Source: Comamonadaceae bacterium (lineage in GTDB: Bacteria; Pseudomonadota; Gammaproteobacteria; Burkholderiales; Burkholderiaceae_C). From it: a DNA stretch of 64,000 bases. The stretch lies in contig CANGPN010000004.1 in NCBI GenBank assembly GCA_947456305.1, forward strand, positions 1-64,000, written 5' to 3'. The notes below the pieces were generated by a model that saw only the letters and a list, made by a program, of their open reading frames with translations, made no database searches and was not told where the DNA came from. The position numbers and the translations under genes are program-made. Numbering within the stretch: the first letter of the stretch is position 1; every line of letters begins with the position of its first letter. This document shows positions 20,855 to 31,485 of this stretch, piece after piece.

Positions 20855-23125
20855 TCAAGCGCGTTTTTTGGCGCTTTTGGTTTTTTGGGGTGAAGCGGTC
20901 GGCGATTTTTTCGCCGTTTTGGCAAACGGTTTTTGTGAGCCGCGCTTGGAGCCTGTGCTCTTCTTCGCGCTGCTGATACCGGTTTTACCCGAAATTTTGC
21001 GCAACTCATCCACAGGCAAAGGTTTGGGTTTGCGCACGACTCCTGCATTGCCGTCGATGACATCGTCCTGGACCCAACGGAAATCAATTTTGCGTCCATC
21101 AAGATCGACTCGGCTGACTTGTACGCGCACGCGCGCGCCGATGGCGTAGCGAATACCGGTGCGCTCTCCGCGCAATTCCTGCCTGGCTTCATCGAAACGG
21201 AAGTAATCGCCACCGAGTTCGGTAATGTGCACTAGGCCCTCAACATACATGGCATCCAGAGTGACAAACACGCCAAATGTAGTGACAGCGGAAACGGTGC
21301 CGCTGAAATCTTCACCCAGATGCTCGCGCATGTACTGGCATTTCAACCACGCTTCAACGTCTCGACTGGCTTCGTCTGCGCGACGCTCGTTGGCACTGCA
21401 ATGCAAACCTGCCGCCTGCCAGGACTGCAATTCAGGCGAGTGTTTGACGTTCGCCTGTGATGAAGGCTTGGATGATTTGGCCGCTTGGGTGGCCAGTCTG
21501 CGGACAAGTTTGGCGTGCGCCTCACCGGGTGTAGGCAGCGCCGGCAGTTGATAGCGTTTGGCTTGCAATATGGACTTGATGACACGGTGCACCAGTAGAT
21601 CCGGGTAGCGGCGGATTGGGCTGGTGAAATGGGTGTAAGCCTCGTAGGCCAGCCCGAAATGACCGCTGTTGATAGGCGTGTAAATCGCCTGTTGCATCGA
21701 TCTCAACAACATACTGTGGATTTGCTGTGCATCCACCCTGTCTTTGGTGGCGTTAGCAATCGCCTGAAAATGCTCCGGCTTTGGCGATTCACCGATATGC
21801 ATCCCTACGCCAATGGCTTTGAGGTAATTGCGCAAAATTTCGATTTTTTCCAGCGTCGGTCCTTCGTGCACCCTGAAAAGCGCAGCGTGTTTGCTGTTCA
21901 TGATGTAGTCGGCGCTGCAAACGTTAGCCGCCAACATAGCCTCTTCAATCAAACGGTGAGCTTCGTTGCGAACGCGTGGAACAATTTTTTCAATTCTTCC
22001 GCTTTCATCGCAGACGATTTGTGTCTCGGTGGTTTCAAAATCCACGGCGCCGCGCTTGAGACGCGAATTGAGCAAGGCCCGGTACACATCGTGCAAATGG
22101 ATCAAATCATTGACGCGCGCCTTATGTTTGATTGCTTGCGGCCCGCGCGTATTAGACAAAATGGCAGCCACGTCTGTGTAGGTGAAACGCGCATGACTGT
22201 GCATCACAGCTTCATAAAACTGGTAGGCAAACACCTCTCCGTCTATGCCCACCATCATGTCGCACACCATGCACAAACGATCCACCTGGGGGTTCAGCGA
22301 ACACAAACCATTGGATAATTTTTCCGGCAGCATGGGAATCACCCGGCGCGGGAAATACACGCTGGTGGCGCGGTCGTAGGCGTCGATATCAATGGCACTG
22401 CCGGTGTCCACATAATGACCTACGTCAGCGATAGCTACCAGCAATCGCCACCCTGGTTGCGACTTGTCTGTCAGCGGTTCGCAATACACCGCATCGTCAA
22501 AATCTCGCGCGTCTTCGCCATCTATTGTGACCAAAGCCACATCGGTCAAATCCACACGGTTTGGTGTGTCTTTGGCCATTACTTTGTCCGGCAAGCCTTC
22601 TGCCTGCTTCAAACAAGATTCTGAAAAACGGTGGGGGACGCCGTATTTTCGCACCGCTATTTCAATCTCCATGCCAGGGTCGTCCATCTCGCCCAGCACT
22701 TCCTGTACACGTCCCACAGGTTGGCCGTACAAACTCGGCGGTTCTGTCAACTCGACCACCACTACTTGACCGACCAGCGCCTTACCCGTGGCGGATTTAG
22801 GAACCAGAATATCCTGACCGTATCGCCGGTCTTCAGGTGCGACAAGCCACACACCGCTTTCCTGCAACAGGCGCCCGATAATGGGATGCGCCGGTCTTTC
22901 AGTGATTTCCAGAATCCGTCCTTCGGGTCTGCCCTTTTTATCTGTGCGGGTCACACGTGCAATCACACAGTCACGATGCAACACGGCACGCATCTCATTA
23001 GGCGGCAAATACACATTGGCTTGACCATCGTCGCGGATGACAAATCCATGGCCATCACGATGACCTTCTACGACGCCTTTGAATTCTTCAAGGAGTACGA
23101 CGGTATTAGGGGTGTTTTTTTTGAT
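20855..23125 (-). CDS. rnr: Ribonuclease R, apparent AUC start
   Basis: A roughly 756-residue 3'-5' exoribonuclease. It has the cold-shock-like domain ([18 protein letters not shown]), the RNB catalytic domain with [17 protein letters not shown] carrying the metal-binding Asp residues, an S1 domain ([18 protein letters not shown]) and a Lys-rich tail. There is no ATG, GTG or TTG between the antisense of tRNA-Leu and the first conserved residues. The best start is ATC, five bases after GAGG, giving an N-terminus of KKNTPNTVV. The winged-helix domain of E. coli RNase R is absent. Confidence 0.9.
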   Translation of the reverse strand: MKKNTPNTVVLLEEFKGVVEGHRDGHGFVIRDDGQANVYLPPNEMRAVLHRDCVIARVTRTDKKGRPEGRILEITERPAHPIIGRLLQESGVWLVAPEDRRYGQDILVPKSATGKALVGQVVVVELTEPPSLYGQPVGRVQEVLGEMDDPGMEIEIAVRKYGVPHRFSESCLKQAEGLPDKVMAKDTPNRVDLTDVALVTIDGEDARDFDDAVYCEPLTDKSQPGWRLLVAIADVGHYVDTGSAIDIDAYDRATSVYFPRRVIPMLPEKLSNGLCSLNPQVDRLCMVCDMMVGIDGEVFAYQFYEAVMHSHARFTYTDVAAILSNTRGPQAIKHKARVNDLIHLHDVYRALLNSRLKRGAVDFETTETQIVCDESGRIEKIVPRVRNEAHRLIEEAMLAANVCSADYIMNSKHAALFRVHEGPTLEKIEILRNYLKAIGVGMHIGESPKPEHFQAIANATKDRVDAQQIHSMLLRSMQQAIYTPINSGHFGLAYEAYTHFTSPIRRYPDLLVHRVIKSILQAKRYQLPALPTPGEAHAKLVRRLATQAAKSSKPSSQANVKHSPELQSWQAAGLHCSANERRADEASRDVEAWLKCQYMREHLGEDFSGTVSAVTTFGVFVTLDAMYVEGLVHITELGGDYFRFDEARQELRGERTGIRYAIGARVRVQVSRVDLDGRKIDFRWVQDDVIDGNAGVVRKPKPLPVDELRKISGKTGISSAKKSTGSKRGSQKPFAKTAKKSPTASPQKTKSAKKRA

Positions 23126-23130
23126 ATGAT
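23122..23130 (+). promoter_or_regulatory. Extended -10 promoter of tRNA-Leu
   Basis: TGATATGAT is an extended -10 element (TGn-TATGAT) placed 18 bases before the tRNA gene. No clear -35 is present, which suits an extended -10 promoter. The same bases on the other strand hold the RNase R start and part of its ribosome binding site. Confidence 0.5.
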
Positions 23131-23147
23131 CCTCTGCTTTCCTGAAG

Positions 23148-23232
<85 letters not shown>

Positions 23233-23272
23233 ATCTTACAGACCAACGAACCGCTACACCGGTTTACACAGA

Positions 23273-24634
23273 TCAAACCGGCAATCCAATCAAATCATGT
23301 CCTTGTGTTCCAAGGATTTTCACTTTGGTGAATTCACCAGCACGATAACTTTTACTTATTTTTTCAGGTGCCACCATGTGTACCAGCCCGTCAATTTCAG
23401 GTGCATCCCGGAAACTGCGGCCCACACCACCTTGGCGTCCCATGGCTTTGGCACTGTCAACCAAAACTTGCATGGTCGAGCCAACATAACGGTTTAATTT
23501 GGCGGTTGATATTTCTTCTGCCACCGCCATGAACCTGGAACGCCGGTCTTCGCGCACCTCTTGCGGCAACATGCCAAACAGTTGATTGGCCGTCGCGCCA
23601 TCAACCGGGCTGTAGGCAAAACAGCCTGCATGGTCAATCTCCGCTTCACGCATGAATTGAAGCAAGTGCTCAAACTCCTGCTCTGTTTCGCCGGGAAAGC
23701 CCGCAATGAAAGTGCTGCGAATCACCAGTTGCGGACATATCTTGCGCCAGGCATCGATGCGCTCCAGGTTTTTCTCGCCACTGGCCGGGCGCTTCATGCG
23801 CTTAAGCACATCGGGATGGCTGTGCTGAAAAGGCACATCCAAATAAGGCAGGATGCGACCAGTTGCCATCAAAGGCAAAATTTCATCGACACTCGGGTAG
23901 GGATAAACGTAATGCAAGCGGACCCAGGCGCCGAAAGGCTCTGCCAGTTCAGCCAAGGCTTGCACCAGATCAAACAAACGTGATTTCACCGGTCTGCCGT
24001 TGAAAAAACCGGTCTGGTATTTGATGTCAACGCCATACGCCGAAGTGTCCTGGCTGATGACCAGCAACTCGCGCACGCCAGACTCAAACAGGGCCTTGGC
24101 TTCGTTCAACACATCGCCTACAGGGCGCGACACGAGGTCACCGCGCATCGAAGGAATGATGCAAAACGAACAACGGTGGTTACAACCTTCACTGATTTTC
24201 AAATAAGCATAATGCTTGGGTGTCAGCTTGATCCCAGCCGCGGGCACCAGATCTGAAAACGGGTCATGCGGCTTAGGCAAATGCAAATGCACCGCTTCCA
24301 TGACCTCGTGGGTGGCGTGCGGGCCGGTGACCGCCAGCACGCTGGGGTGCAAGTCTTTGACCAGGTTGCCGCCGTCAGCATTGGTTTTAGCGCCCAGGCA
24401 GCCGGTGACGATGACTTTTCCGTTTTCCGCCAAAGCTTCACTGATGGTGTCCAGACTTTCTTTGACCGCATCGTCAATGAACCCACAGGTGTTGACGATC
24501 ACAAGATCGGCACCGGCAAAGGTTTTCGAGGTTGTGTAGCCTTCTGCGCTCAGTCGCGTGAGGATCAGTTCTGAATCGGTCAGAGCCTTGGGGCATCCCA
24601 GACTGACAAAACCGACAGTTGGCGTGGTAGACAT
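23273..24634 (-). CDS. rimO: Ribosomal protein S12 methylthiotransferase RimO
   Basis: A 453-residue radical-SAM enzyme that methylthiolates Asp of ribosomal protein S12. The UPF0004 domain starts [15 protein letters not shown]; the radical-SAM cluster motif is [11 protein letters not shown] (CxxxCxxC); a C-terminal TRAM domain follows. Its ATG overlaps the phaR stop as TGATG, so both are likely in one transcript, the usual phaR-rimO pairing of this order. Confidence 0.96.
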   Translation of the reverse strand: MSTTPTVGFVSLGCPKALTDSELILTRLSAEGYTTSKTFAGADLVIVNTCGFIDDAVKESLDTISEALAENGKVIVTGCLGAKTNADGGNLVKDLHPSVLAVTGPHATHEVMEAVHLHLPKPHDPFSDLVPAAGIKLTPKHYAYLKISEGCNHRCSFCIIPSMRGDLVSRPVGDVLNEAKALFESGVRELLVISQDTSAYGVDIKYQTGFFNGRPVKSRLFDLVQALAELAEPFGAWVRLHYVYPYPSVDEILPLMATGRILPYLDVPFQHSHPDVLKRMKRPASGEKNLERIDAWRKICPQLVIRSTFIAGFPGETEQEFEHLLQFMREAEIDHAGCFAYSPVDGATANQLFGMLPQEVREDRRSRFMAVAEEISTAKLNRYVGSTMQVLVDSAKAMGRQGGVGRSFRDAPEIDGLVHMVAPEKISKSYRAGEFTKVKILGTQGHDLIGLPV

Positions 24635-25173
24635 CAGCGTTTTAATCCCATGGCTTTGAGCATTTGCTCTTGTAATTGCATCATCATTTGGTTGGACTGT
24701 TGCGTATAGCTGCCGACCAGGGAAGGCAGGCCACCTGCCGGGTTGGCAAGAAACTGCGCCCAGACTTCAGGGCTCATATGCTGGGACTGCTGCGCCAATT
24801 GCGTTTGCATATCGAGAAATTGTTGAATATTTTTTTCCAAGTAGTTGCCCATGAACGGCTGCATGGCATGGCCGTAAAAACGAATCATATTGGCCAGCGC
24901 TGCCTCTGAAAACAATGGCAATCCGCCGGCCTCTTCTTCAAGAATGATTTGCAAAAAAATACTTCGCGTGAGGTCTTCGTCGGTTTTTGCATCGACCACT
25001 TTGATTGTTTGAGCATCAATCAACATGGCCTTGACTTCCTGCAGAGTGATGTAACTGGATGTGCAGGTATCGTACAGCCGACGGTTAGGGTATTTTTTGA
25101 TCAACCGGAGAGAATCAGGTTGCGCAGATTCGTCCGGGGAGGGTGTGCGGTTAGGGTCTTTGGAACGTGACAA
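24634..25173 (-). CDS. phaR: Polyhydroxyalkanoate synthesis repressor PhaR
   Basis: A 179-residue PHB-accumulation regulator. The DNA-binding domain is recognised by [22 protein letters not shown] and the following PHB_acc repeat ([17 protein letters not shown]). PhaR binds PHB and releases phasin and PHA-gene promoters when polymer builds up. The Gln/Met-rich C-terminus is typical. A 3-hydroxybutyrate dehydrogenase gene lies 4.5 kb away, consistent with a PHB-storing cell. Confidence 0.94.
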   Translation of the reverse strand: MSRSKDPNRTPSPDESAQPDSLRLIKKYPNRRLYDTCTSSYITLQEVKAMLIDAQTIKVVDAKTDEDLTRSIFLQIILEEEAGGLPLFSEAALANMIRFYGHAMQPFMGNYLEKNIQQFLDMQTQLAQQSQHMSPEVWAQFLANPAGGLPSLVGSYTQQSNQMMMQLQEQMLKAMGLKR

Positions 25174-25244
25174 GAGTTGTCCTAAAGAATATGTCGCCTA
25201 GTGTGGATAAATCATGATGAAACACATACCTGCCACTAAGGCAT

Positions 25245-25321
25245 TGGTAGGCGCGATTGGACTCGAACCAACGACCCCCACCATGTCAAGGTGGTGCTCT
25301 AACCAGCTGAGCTACGCGCCT
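25245..25321 (-). tRNA. tRNA-Val (GAC)
   Basis: A 77-base tRNA with encoded CCA. Acceptor stem AGGCGCG pairs fully with CGCGCCT; the anticodon stem CCACC/GGTGG closes TTGACAT, giving anticodon GAC. The D arm AGCTCAGCTGG and T loop TTCGAGT are standard, and most of the body is identical to E. coli tRNA-Val(GAC). Confidence 0.97.
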
Positions 25322-25398
25322 TCGTTGCCGAATAGCTTATTCTAGCAGCAAGAAATACCCCGCTTGAAAACATAACCATCGTCTCTTAAGCTGGAGGA

Positions 25399-27297
25399 TC
25401 AGCGATGGAAAAACTGTGTCTCTTCATTGATCAAGGTCAGTATGTCTGGACTGCTGATATCCGCGCGATTGACTCTCATGTCTTGCCAGTCGTAATGCAG
25501 ATGCGCCAGCAACTTGTCTTGAACTGCGCCGTTAACCCAATACGCTGAGCTCACGTAAGAGCCAATGACTGTGCCCCGCTTTTCAGGCAATTCATCTAAC
25601 AGCAAACCATTCGCGTACTTGGTGATGTCTTGCCCGGCGCAACCCAAGGCCCGTGTCATCAGTGTAGGAACCACGTCCTGGTGGGTGGAGTAACGGTCAA
25701 ATTTCTGCGGTGTGTAATCCCCCGCAGGTTTGATGATCAAGGGCACATGGGTTTGCCAGCGGGAGAAATTGCTGGCGTGCCCCCAGTATTTCAAGCCGTT
25801 GTCGTTGAATTCTTCCCCGTGGTCACCCACTACCAACAGCCAAGTGTTGTTCCAATATGGGCTTTGCCTCAATGTCTTCACAATTTGACCCAACAAGTGA
25901 TCGACAAAATTCAAACTGTTGCGGTAATCGTTCTTCAAGGGTTGCGGATCAATGTCGCGTCGTAAAAAATGTTCGGCTTTATTGGTAGACGTGGGCGTAA
26001 ATGGTATGTTTGACTGCGGATAACTGTAGGGGTAGTGCGGAGAAGACAGAAACACAAAATCAAACCGCGGTTGCGCATGACTTTCGCTCACAGAAGCTTG
26101 CCAGGCTTTCAATACGTACTGATCCCCTTGATCAAGTGACTGCGCATCAGCAGCGACGTAATGTTCATCACTGACTCTTGAAAAAAGCAAAGGCCGCAAA
26201 GCAAAGTTGTTAAACGAGGAGTTGGTGAAGACCCGGTTGTCATAGCCTTGTTTGTGCAAAGTTTCTGTGAAAAAAGATCGGTTAAGAAAAGCTTGGGTTC
26301 TGAATGCTTCGTAATAGCTGGCATGCAAACCGGTCATCAGGCTGAAAACACCTGGAATCGTGGAGTTGCCGCCGGAGATATGGTTTTTGAAATGCCATGC
26401 GGTGGATGCCAGCGCAAAAGTACTCGGCATGACTGAGGGGTTCAACATATCGGCCTGCCAACTCACTACCACCACCATCAAAATATGCGGCTTGCTACTA
26501 CCTGGACACATCACATCAGACAAAGGGTAACGAATGAGTTTGGTCTCAGTCAAGTCATTACCGGTTAATTGGCCATCGGTCGCGGGGAAAACAGAAGGCC
26601 AAACCAGACTCAACCACTTCACACCTTGAGGGTCTTGTACCGGAAAGTAAAAAGGCAAATAGGCGCTGTATTTGGTGATTTCAGATCGGTAAAAATAACT
26701 CGCCCAAGCGTGTATTGATTGATTGAAAGCGAATATCAGCACAGCCAGGACAATACCAAAAACTCCCCTCGACCAATGGATTACCGGTCGAAGCACAGCC
26801 ACTTGCCACAGGCCGTAACTGACTGCAAATAACAAAAGAACAGACAGCAATGCATAGATTTGAAGAAACCACGGCAATCCAAGTCCCTTGAAATCCAAAA
26901 AAAACATCTGTATAAAAAATAAATTGATATGAAAACGGTAGGCATTAAAAACAATGATGTCTACTGCCAACAGATTCAACCATAAGCCGCCAAGTACCGG
27001 AAGCAGCAATCTAATTCGGGCAATCATAGCGACTGGCCAGCACAAGACACTGAATAGCAAAAGGATGAAAACGTAATAAAAAGGCAGAGTCCACCAATAC
27101 AGCCAGGTCCTCACATCCAAGGGCAAAGGTGCTTGCGACAAAAAGAAATAAATACTTGCCAGTGTGGGTAGACAAAGCCAGATCACATAACGAAATAAGT
27201 TTGCGCTTGACGCAACCACAAGCATCTTCATTCCGGAAAACCAATCAGAGCGGTAGCGTAGCCGGACAAATCCGCGTTTCTTGACTGGGTTTGACAT
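25399..27297 (-). CDS. YejM/PbgA-like inner-membrane sulfatase-fold protein
   Basis: A 632-residue protein with five hydrophobic segments in residues 20-220 and a periplasmic alkaline-phosphatase/sulfatase-fold domain from about 270. This is the layout of E. coli YejM (PbgA/LapC), which senses lipopolysaccharide and controls LpxC turnover. The NSTIPGVFSLMTGL segment sits where sulfatases have the nucleophile, and GDHGEEF and the later GHASNFSRWQTHVPL carry metal-site-like Asp and His. Whether it is a hydrolase or a sensor cannot be decided from sequence. Confidence 0.75.
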   Translation of the reverse strand: MSNPVKKRGFVRLRYRSDWFSGMKMLVVASSANLFRYVIWLCLPTLASIYFFLSQAPLPLDVRTWLYWWTLPFYYVFILLLFSVLCWPVAMIARIRLLLPVLGGLWLNLLAVDIIVFNAYRFHINLFFIQMFFLDFKGLGLPWFLQIYALLSVLLLFAVSYGLWQVAVLRPVIHWSRGVFGIVLAVLIFAFNQSIHAWASYFYRSEITKYSAYLPFYFPVQDPQGVKWLSLVWPSVFPATDGQLTGNDLTETKLIRYPLSDVMCPGSSKPHILMVVVVSWQADMLNPSVMPSTFALASTAWHFKNHISGGNSTIPGVFSLMTGLHASYYEAFRTQAFLNRSFFTETLHKQGYDNRVFTNSSFNNFALRPLLFSRVSDEHYVAADAQSLDQGDQYVLKAWQASVSESHAQPRFDFVFLSSPHYPYSYPQSNIPFTPTSTNKAEHFLRRDIDPQPLKNDYRNSLNFVDHLLGQIVKTLRQSPYWNNTWLLVVGDHGEEFNDNGLKYWGHASNFSRWQTHVPLIIKPAGDYTPQKFDRYSTHQDVVPTLMTRALGCAGQDITKYANGLLLDELPEKRGTVIGSYVSSAYWVNGAVQDKLLAHLHYDWQDMRVNRADISSPDILTLINEETQFFHR

Positions 27298-27365
27298 GAC
27301 TTTGGATCATGGAGAGGTTGCCACGCTGCATGAAAGCCGTATTGCCCCAGTCAAATCTCAACAAA

Positions 27366-29570
27366 TCAATGCCTTCTGGCTGATCTGACACCATTGACTG
27401 CATTCAACAGTGCCAGCATCTTTTGTAATCCCGATGCGTTATGGACTTCCACTGTGAACGTCATCCAAGCAGTATCTTTTATAGATTGGGTTTTGACACC
27501 GACCACATTCATTTTTTCTCTGGCAAAAACTTCGGATATGTCACGCAGCAATCCTTGCCGGTCATCAGCCATTAATTGAATATCCACCAGATATTTCTCT
27601 GTACCCTGCCTTTCCACGGGTGACTGCCAGTCGACATCAATCACACGGTCCGGGTTGTTCTGCATCAATTGCATGAAATTGCCGCACTTGGCACGATGAA
27701 CACTGACGCCTTTGCCTTTGGTGACGTAACCCTTCACAACATCTGGCGGGGCCGGGCGACAGCACTTAGCTAATTGCGTCAACAGCGAATCCATGCCTAC
27801 CACCAGCAAGCCGCCAGACCGGGTTGAAGATTGGGGTTGCTGGGCCTTGCGGAAAAGCTTGTCATCCTCAGCAGGTACAAACACCGCCGGGCGCAAGATC
27901 AATTCAATATTGCGTAAAGCAAATTCGTCTTTACCTACAACCTCAAACAAATGTGCTGCAGTTTCAAAACCGAGTTTTTTAGCCAGATCCTCTAATTTGT
28001 AGGAGGTCCGCCCTTCCCTTTGCAGCAGTTTTTCAATCAACTCTCTGCCGCGCGCCATGGTTTGGCTGACTTGTTGCGCATTGAACCAGGCTCTGACTTT
28101 GGCTTTGGCGCGGGCAGTGGCAATAAAGCGCAATTCAGGGTTTAACCAATCGCGCGAGGGACCGCCCTCTTTCACCGATGTAATTTCAACTGTTTGGCCG
28201 TTTTGAAGCTTGGTTGACAAAGGCACGAGTACGCCATCGAGTTTGGCGCCGCGGCAGCGATGTCCCAATTCGGTATGCAATGTGTAGGCGAAATCCACGG
28301 GTGTGGCACCTTGCGGTAATTCCACAATCGATGCCTGTGGCGTCAGCACGTAAATTTTTTCTTCCACACTTTTTGACAACACCTGGCTGGCGTGTTGCTC
28401 TGCACTCAAGTCTCTTTCCCAAGCCAACAATTGGCGCAGGACTGCCACTTTTTGCGCTTGAACCGTCGGTACCGTCACTCCACCGTAACCTTTGAGACCG
28501 GCTTCCTTGTAAGCCCAATGGGCAGCCACACCGTACTCAGCGTGTTCGTGCATCGCCCGGGTACGTATTTGAATTTCAAACACCTGGTTGAGCGCAGACT
28601 TCACGACCGTATGCAAGGACTGGTAACCATTGGACTTGGGTTTGGCGATGTAGTCATCAAACTCGTTGTCAACAGCGCGCATTTGCTGGTGCACCAAAGC
28701 CAGTGCACGGTAGCAATCCTCTACTTTTTCGACAATGATGCGCATGGCCAGCAAGTCCAGTACTTGCTCAAATTTCAAAGACTTGCCGCGCATTTTTTTA
28801 ACAATGCTGTAAATGTTTTTAGGCCGCCCCTGAATTTCTGCCTGAATGCCTTGGGACAGCAGAAGCGTATGTAATTCTGCTTTGGCCATTTCAATCTCTT
28901 GTTCGCGTTCTGTGCGTTTTTTTTCAAGTAAACCGGCAACTTCTTTGTAAACACCCGGCTCCAGCAAACGAAAAGCCAAATCTTCCATTTCCCATTTCAC
29001 TTGCCAGACGCCCAGGCGGTTAGCCAAAGGTGAAAAAATGTGCAACACATCTTGCGCCAGTGATTCAAAGCCGCTGATTTTTTGTGCCGTGGCGTAACGC
29101 AAACTCACCAACTGAGAGGCGAGCAGCAACATGACCACGCGCAAATCCTTGGAAAATGCCAGCAACATTCGTCGCACGTTTTCAATTTGCAAAACTGTTG
29201 TCTGAACGCTTTTGCTGTTTTCGCGCGCAACTTTCTGTAACTGAAACAATTTATGGGCTGAAATCGCCAAGTCTGTCAGGTTGTCGCCAAAAGGGCCCGC
29301 TAGGGTGTCCTCAGGTTTGTTCAGGACCGCTGCACCATACGCCAGATACACCGCAGCCTGAATGTCCTCGGTTGCCCCCATCGCTGTCAGCAAGGACACC
29401 ACACCATCGGCGTGCGCCAGAGTGGGCTCGCCTCCAGCCTCTCTCATACCGCTTAACAGGGGTTCGGCAAACTGTCTGGCCTTGGTGCAAACCTTGTGCC
29501 GGTCTGGTTCAGCTACATCGCCTAATTCGTGTGATGTAGTAGCGGCTGGGGCTGGGGCAAAAATTTTCAT
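27366..29570 (-). CDS. relA: GTP pyrophosphokinase RelA (synthetase only)
   Basis: A 734-residue RelA/SpoT homologue that makes (p)ppGpp on starved ribosomes. The HD-type hydrolase domain is degenerate: where SpoT has the HD pair this protein has VYLAYGAAV, so hydrolysis should be lost. The synthetase domain is intact, with the EFDD motif of monofunctional RelA (near residue 305) and SNGYQSLHT. TGS (from residue 400) and a C-terminal ACT domain follow. It is divergent from bdhA across 71 bases. Confidence 0.93.
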   Translation of the reverse strand: MKIFAPAPAATTSHELGDVAEPDRHKVCTKARQFAEPLLSGMREAGGEPTLAHADGVVSLLTAMGATEDIQAAVYLAYGAAVLNKPEDTLAGPFGDNLTDLAISAHKLFQLQKVARENSKSVQTTVLQIENVRRMLLAFSKDLRVVMLLLASQLVSLRYATAQKISGFESLAQDVLHIFSPLANRLGVWQVKWEMEDLAFRLLEPGVYKEVAGLLEKKRTEREQEIEMAKAELHTLLLSQGIQAEIQGRPKNIYSIVKKMRGKSLKFEQVLDLLAMRIIVEKVEDCYRALALVHQQMRAVDNEFDDYIAKPKSNGYQSLHTVVKSALNQVFEIQIRTRAMHEHAEYGVAAHWAYKEAGLKGYGGVTVPTVQAQKVAVLRQLLAWERDLSAEQHASQVLSKSVEEKIYVLTPQASIVELPQGATPVDFAYTLHTELGHRCRGAKLDGVLVPLSTKLQNGQTVEITSVKEGGPSRDWLNPELRFIATARAKAKVRAWFNAQQVSQTMARGRELIEKLLQREGRTSYKLEDLAKKLGFETAAHLFEVVGKDEFALRNIELILRPAVFVPAEDDKLFRKAQQPQSSTRSGGLLVVGMDSLLTQLAKCCRPAPPDVVKGYVTKGKGVSVHRAKCGNFMQLMQNNPDRVIDVDWQSPVERQGTEKYLVDIQLMADDRQGLLRDISEVFAREKMNVVGVKTQSIKDTAWMTFTVEVHNASGLQKMLALLNAVNGVRSARRH

Positions 29571-29641
29571 TGAAAACAGTCGAAATACCGGACTCGGGCA
29601 AAATCCTTGGATACAACATCCTAAAGGATAGGAAACATCTC

Positions 29642-30424
29642 ATGACACACGGTTTTTTAAGCGGTAAAACCGCGCTGGTTACCGGCTCAACCAGCGGTAT
29701 CGGTTTGGGTATTGCCAAAACGCTGGCTCAGGCAGGAGCGCGTATCGTGATCAATGGCTTTGGTGAAGTAGATCAGGCGCGTTCGCAGATTGAGGCGCTG
29801 GGCGTAGCTTCGCTCTACCACGCTGCTGATATGCGCCGTCCCGCAGAGATTGAAGACATGGTGAAGATGGCAGCTAGCCAATGGGGGCCAATAGACATAT
29901 TGGTCAATAATGCCGGCATACAACACGTCGCCCCCGTGGATCAATTTCCCGTCGATAAATGGGACGATGTGATTGCCATCAATCTTTCCAGCGCGTTTCA
30001 CACCACCCGGTTGGTGCTGCCTGGCATGCGTCAACACAATTGGGGCCGCATATTGAATATAGCCTCGGTACACGGTCTGGTGGCCTCTGCGGACAAATCC
30101 GCGTATGTGGCTGCCAAACATGGCCTGGTCGGATTGACCAAAGTGACCGCACTGGAAACAGCCACCACGGGCATCACCTGCAATGCGATTTGTCCAGGCT
30201 GGGTACTGACGCCACTGGTGCAAAAACAAGTTGACGCCAAGGCGCAGTCCGCCGGCGTAACGGTTGAGCAGGCGACACGGATGCTGTTGAGTGAAAAAGA
30301 ACCCTCCATGCAATTCACCACACCTGAAGAACTTGGACAACTGGCTGTGTTTATGTGCTCCGAGGCTGGTAACAACATTCGCGGCGTTGCATGGAACATG
30401 GATGGCGGCTGGACCGCACAGTAA
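29642..30424 (+). CDS. bdhA: 3-hydroxybutyrate dehydrogenase
   Basis: A 260-residue SDR that oxidises (R)-3-hydroxybutyrate to acetoacetate during PHB breakdown. Features are TGSTSGIGLGIA, NNAGIQHVAPVDQFP, the catalytic SVHGLVAS and YVAAKHGLVG, and the C-terminal NMDGGWTAQ; the NNAGIQHVAP and Ser-Val-His stretches match this subgroup. The ATG of MTHGFLSGK, preceded by AGGATAGGAAA, was preferred to a start 24 codons upstream. Confidence 0.93.
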   Translation: MTHGFLSGKTALVTGSTSGIGLGIAKTLAQAGARIVINGFGEVDQARSQIEALGVASLYHAADMRRPAEIEDMVKMAASQWGPIDILVNNAGIQHVAPVDQFPVDKWDDVIAINLSSAFHTTRLVLPGMRQHNWGRILNIASVHGLVASADKSAYVAAKHGLVGLTKVTALETATTGITCNAICPGWVLTPLVQKQVDAKAQSAGVTVEQATRMLLSEKEPSMQFTTPEELGQLAVFMCSEAGNNIRGVAWNMDGGWTAQ

Positions 30425-30546
30425 ATCACTGCGCTTGGTTTGTCTATCAACGAAATGATGGAGACAGCTTCCCGCGTTATTCAGTTAATTAAAAAGTAAG
30501 TATCACTCTGTTGCCAATTTTGCAGGACTGTTTTATCGTTCTGAAC

Positions 30547-31005
30547 ATGAAAAAACACACCCTCAACCCCGAATCGCAGGCTTTTGCAGCTCGTCTTCGT
30601 CACGCCATGAAAGAAGCCGGCCTGAAGTCCTCTGCCACCCATCTCGCTGATGCGTTCAACATGCGCTACTGGGGAGATGGCATCACGCCACACGCGGCGC
30701 GAAACTGGATGATCGGCGCATCCATTCCCAAGCAAGACAAACTCAAAACCTTGAGCGAACTGCTACAAATCAGCCCGCATGACTTATTATTCGGCCCGCA
30801 AACTTCCTCACTGCCATTGAACGAACCTGCACAATCACAAAGCCTAGGCTTGTGTGATGCGGAGATGTTGCGTCAGTTCATGAAATTGAACGCTGAACAC
30901 AAGCGCCTGGTCAGACATTGGGTGAAACTGGCTTATTTGTACGAGCAGACCGGATACCCTAAACAAGTATCGCCGCCTGATAACAATCAGGGCTCAGCCG
31001 GCTGA
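30547..31005 (+). CDS. Small HTH (XRE-like) DNA-binding protein
   Basis: A 152-residue protein. Residues 8-80 resemble a lambda-repressor-type helix-turn-helix: [22 protein letters not shown], the turn around [21 protein letters not shown] and [15 protein letters not shown]. The rest is a short helical tail. It is probably a transcription regulator of unknown target. A TTGCCA / TTTATC pair with 15-base spacing precedes it. Its 3' end overlaps ispF by 12 bases tail to tail. Confidence 0.75.
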   Translation: MKKHTLNPESQAFAARLRHAMKEAGLKSSATHLADAFNMRYWGDGITPHAARNWMIGASIPKQDKLKTLSELLQISPHDLLFGPQTSSLPLNEPAQSQSLGLCDAEMLRQFMKLNAEHKRLVRHWVKLAYLYEQTGYPKQVSPPDNNQGSAG

Positions 31006-31485
31006 ACACAGCAACACAATGGCCTGCGCTTCTATCGATTGACCTTGCCCTACAGGCCCCAACTTTTCAGCAGTTTTAGCTTTGATATTCACATTAGAAA
31101 TGTCTATGGACAAAGCCCCGGCTATTTGCTCGCGCATGGCATAGATAAATGGCGCGAGTTTTGGAGCCTGAGCAATCACGGTACTGTCCAGGTTTTGTAA
31201 TAACCATCCATTGTCTTTCAGTAAAGACGCGCACGCAGACAACAATTTCAGCGAATCAGCGTTTTTCCAGCGCTCATCCGTGTCCGGAAAATGCGTCCCT
31301 ATATCACCCAGAGCTGCAGCACCCAACATGGCATCAATCACGGCATGCAACAACACATCCGCATCTGAATGACCCAGAAGTCCCAGGGGATAAGGAATCC
31401 GGACACCGCCAATGACAAGTTCACGCCCGGGTACCAGTGCATGCACGTCCCAACCCTGACCGATGCGAATAGCTTGGTGACTCAT
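30994..31485 (-). CDS. ispF: 2-C-methyl-D-erythritol 2,4-cyclodiphosphate synthase
   Basis: A 163-residue trimeric MEP-pathway enzyme. Metal ligands are in [11 protein letters not shown] (DxH) and in [13 protein letters not shown]; the C-terminal [15 protein letters not shown] is the nucleotide-binding part. Its ATG overlaps the ispD stop as ATGA, so the two are coupled. Confidence 0.97.
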   Translation of the reverse strand: MSHQAIRIGQGWDVHALVPGRELVIGGVRIPYPLGLLGHSDADVLLHAVIDAMLGAAALGDIGTHFPDTDERWKNADSLKLLSACASLLKDNGWLLQNLDSTVIAQAPKLAPFIYAMREQIAGALSIDISNVNIKAKTAEKLGPVGQGQSIEAQAIVLLCSAG

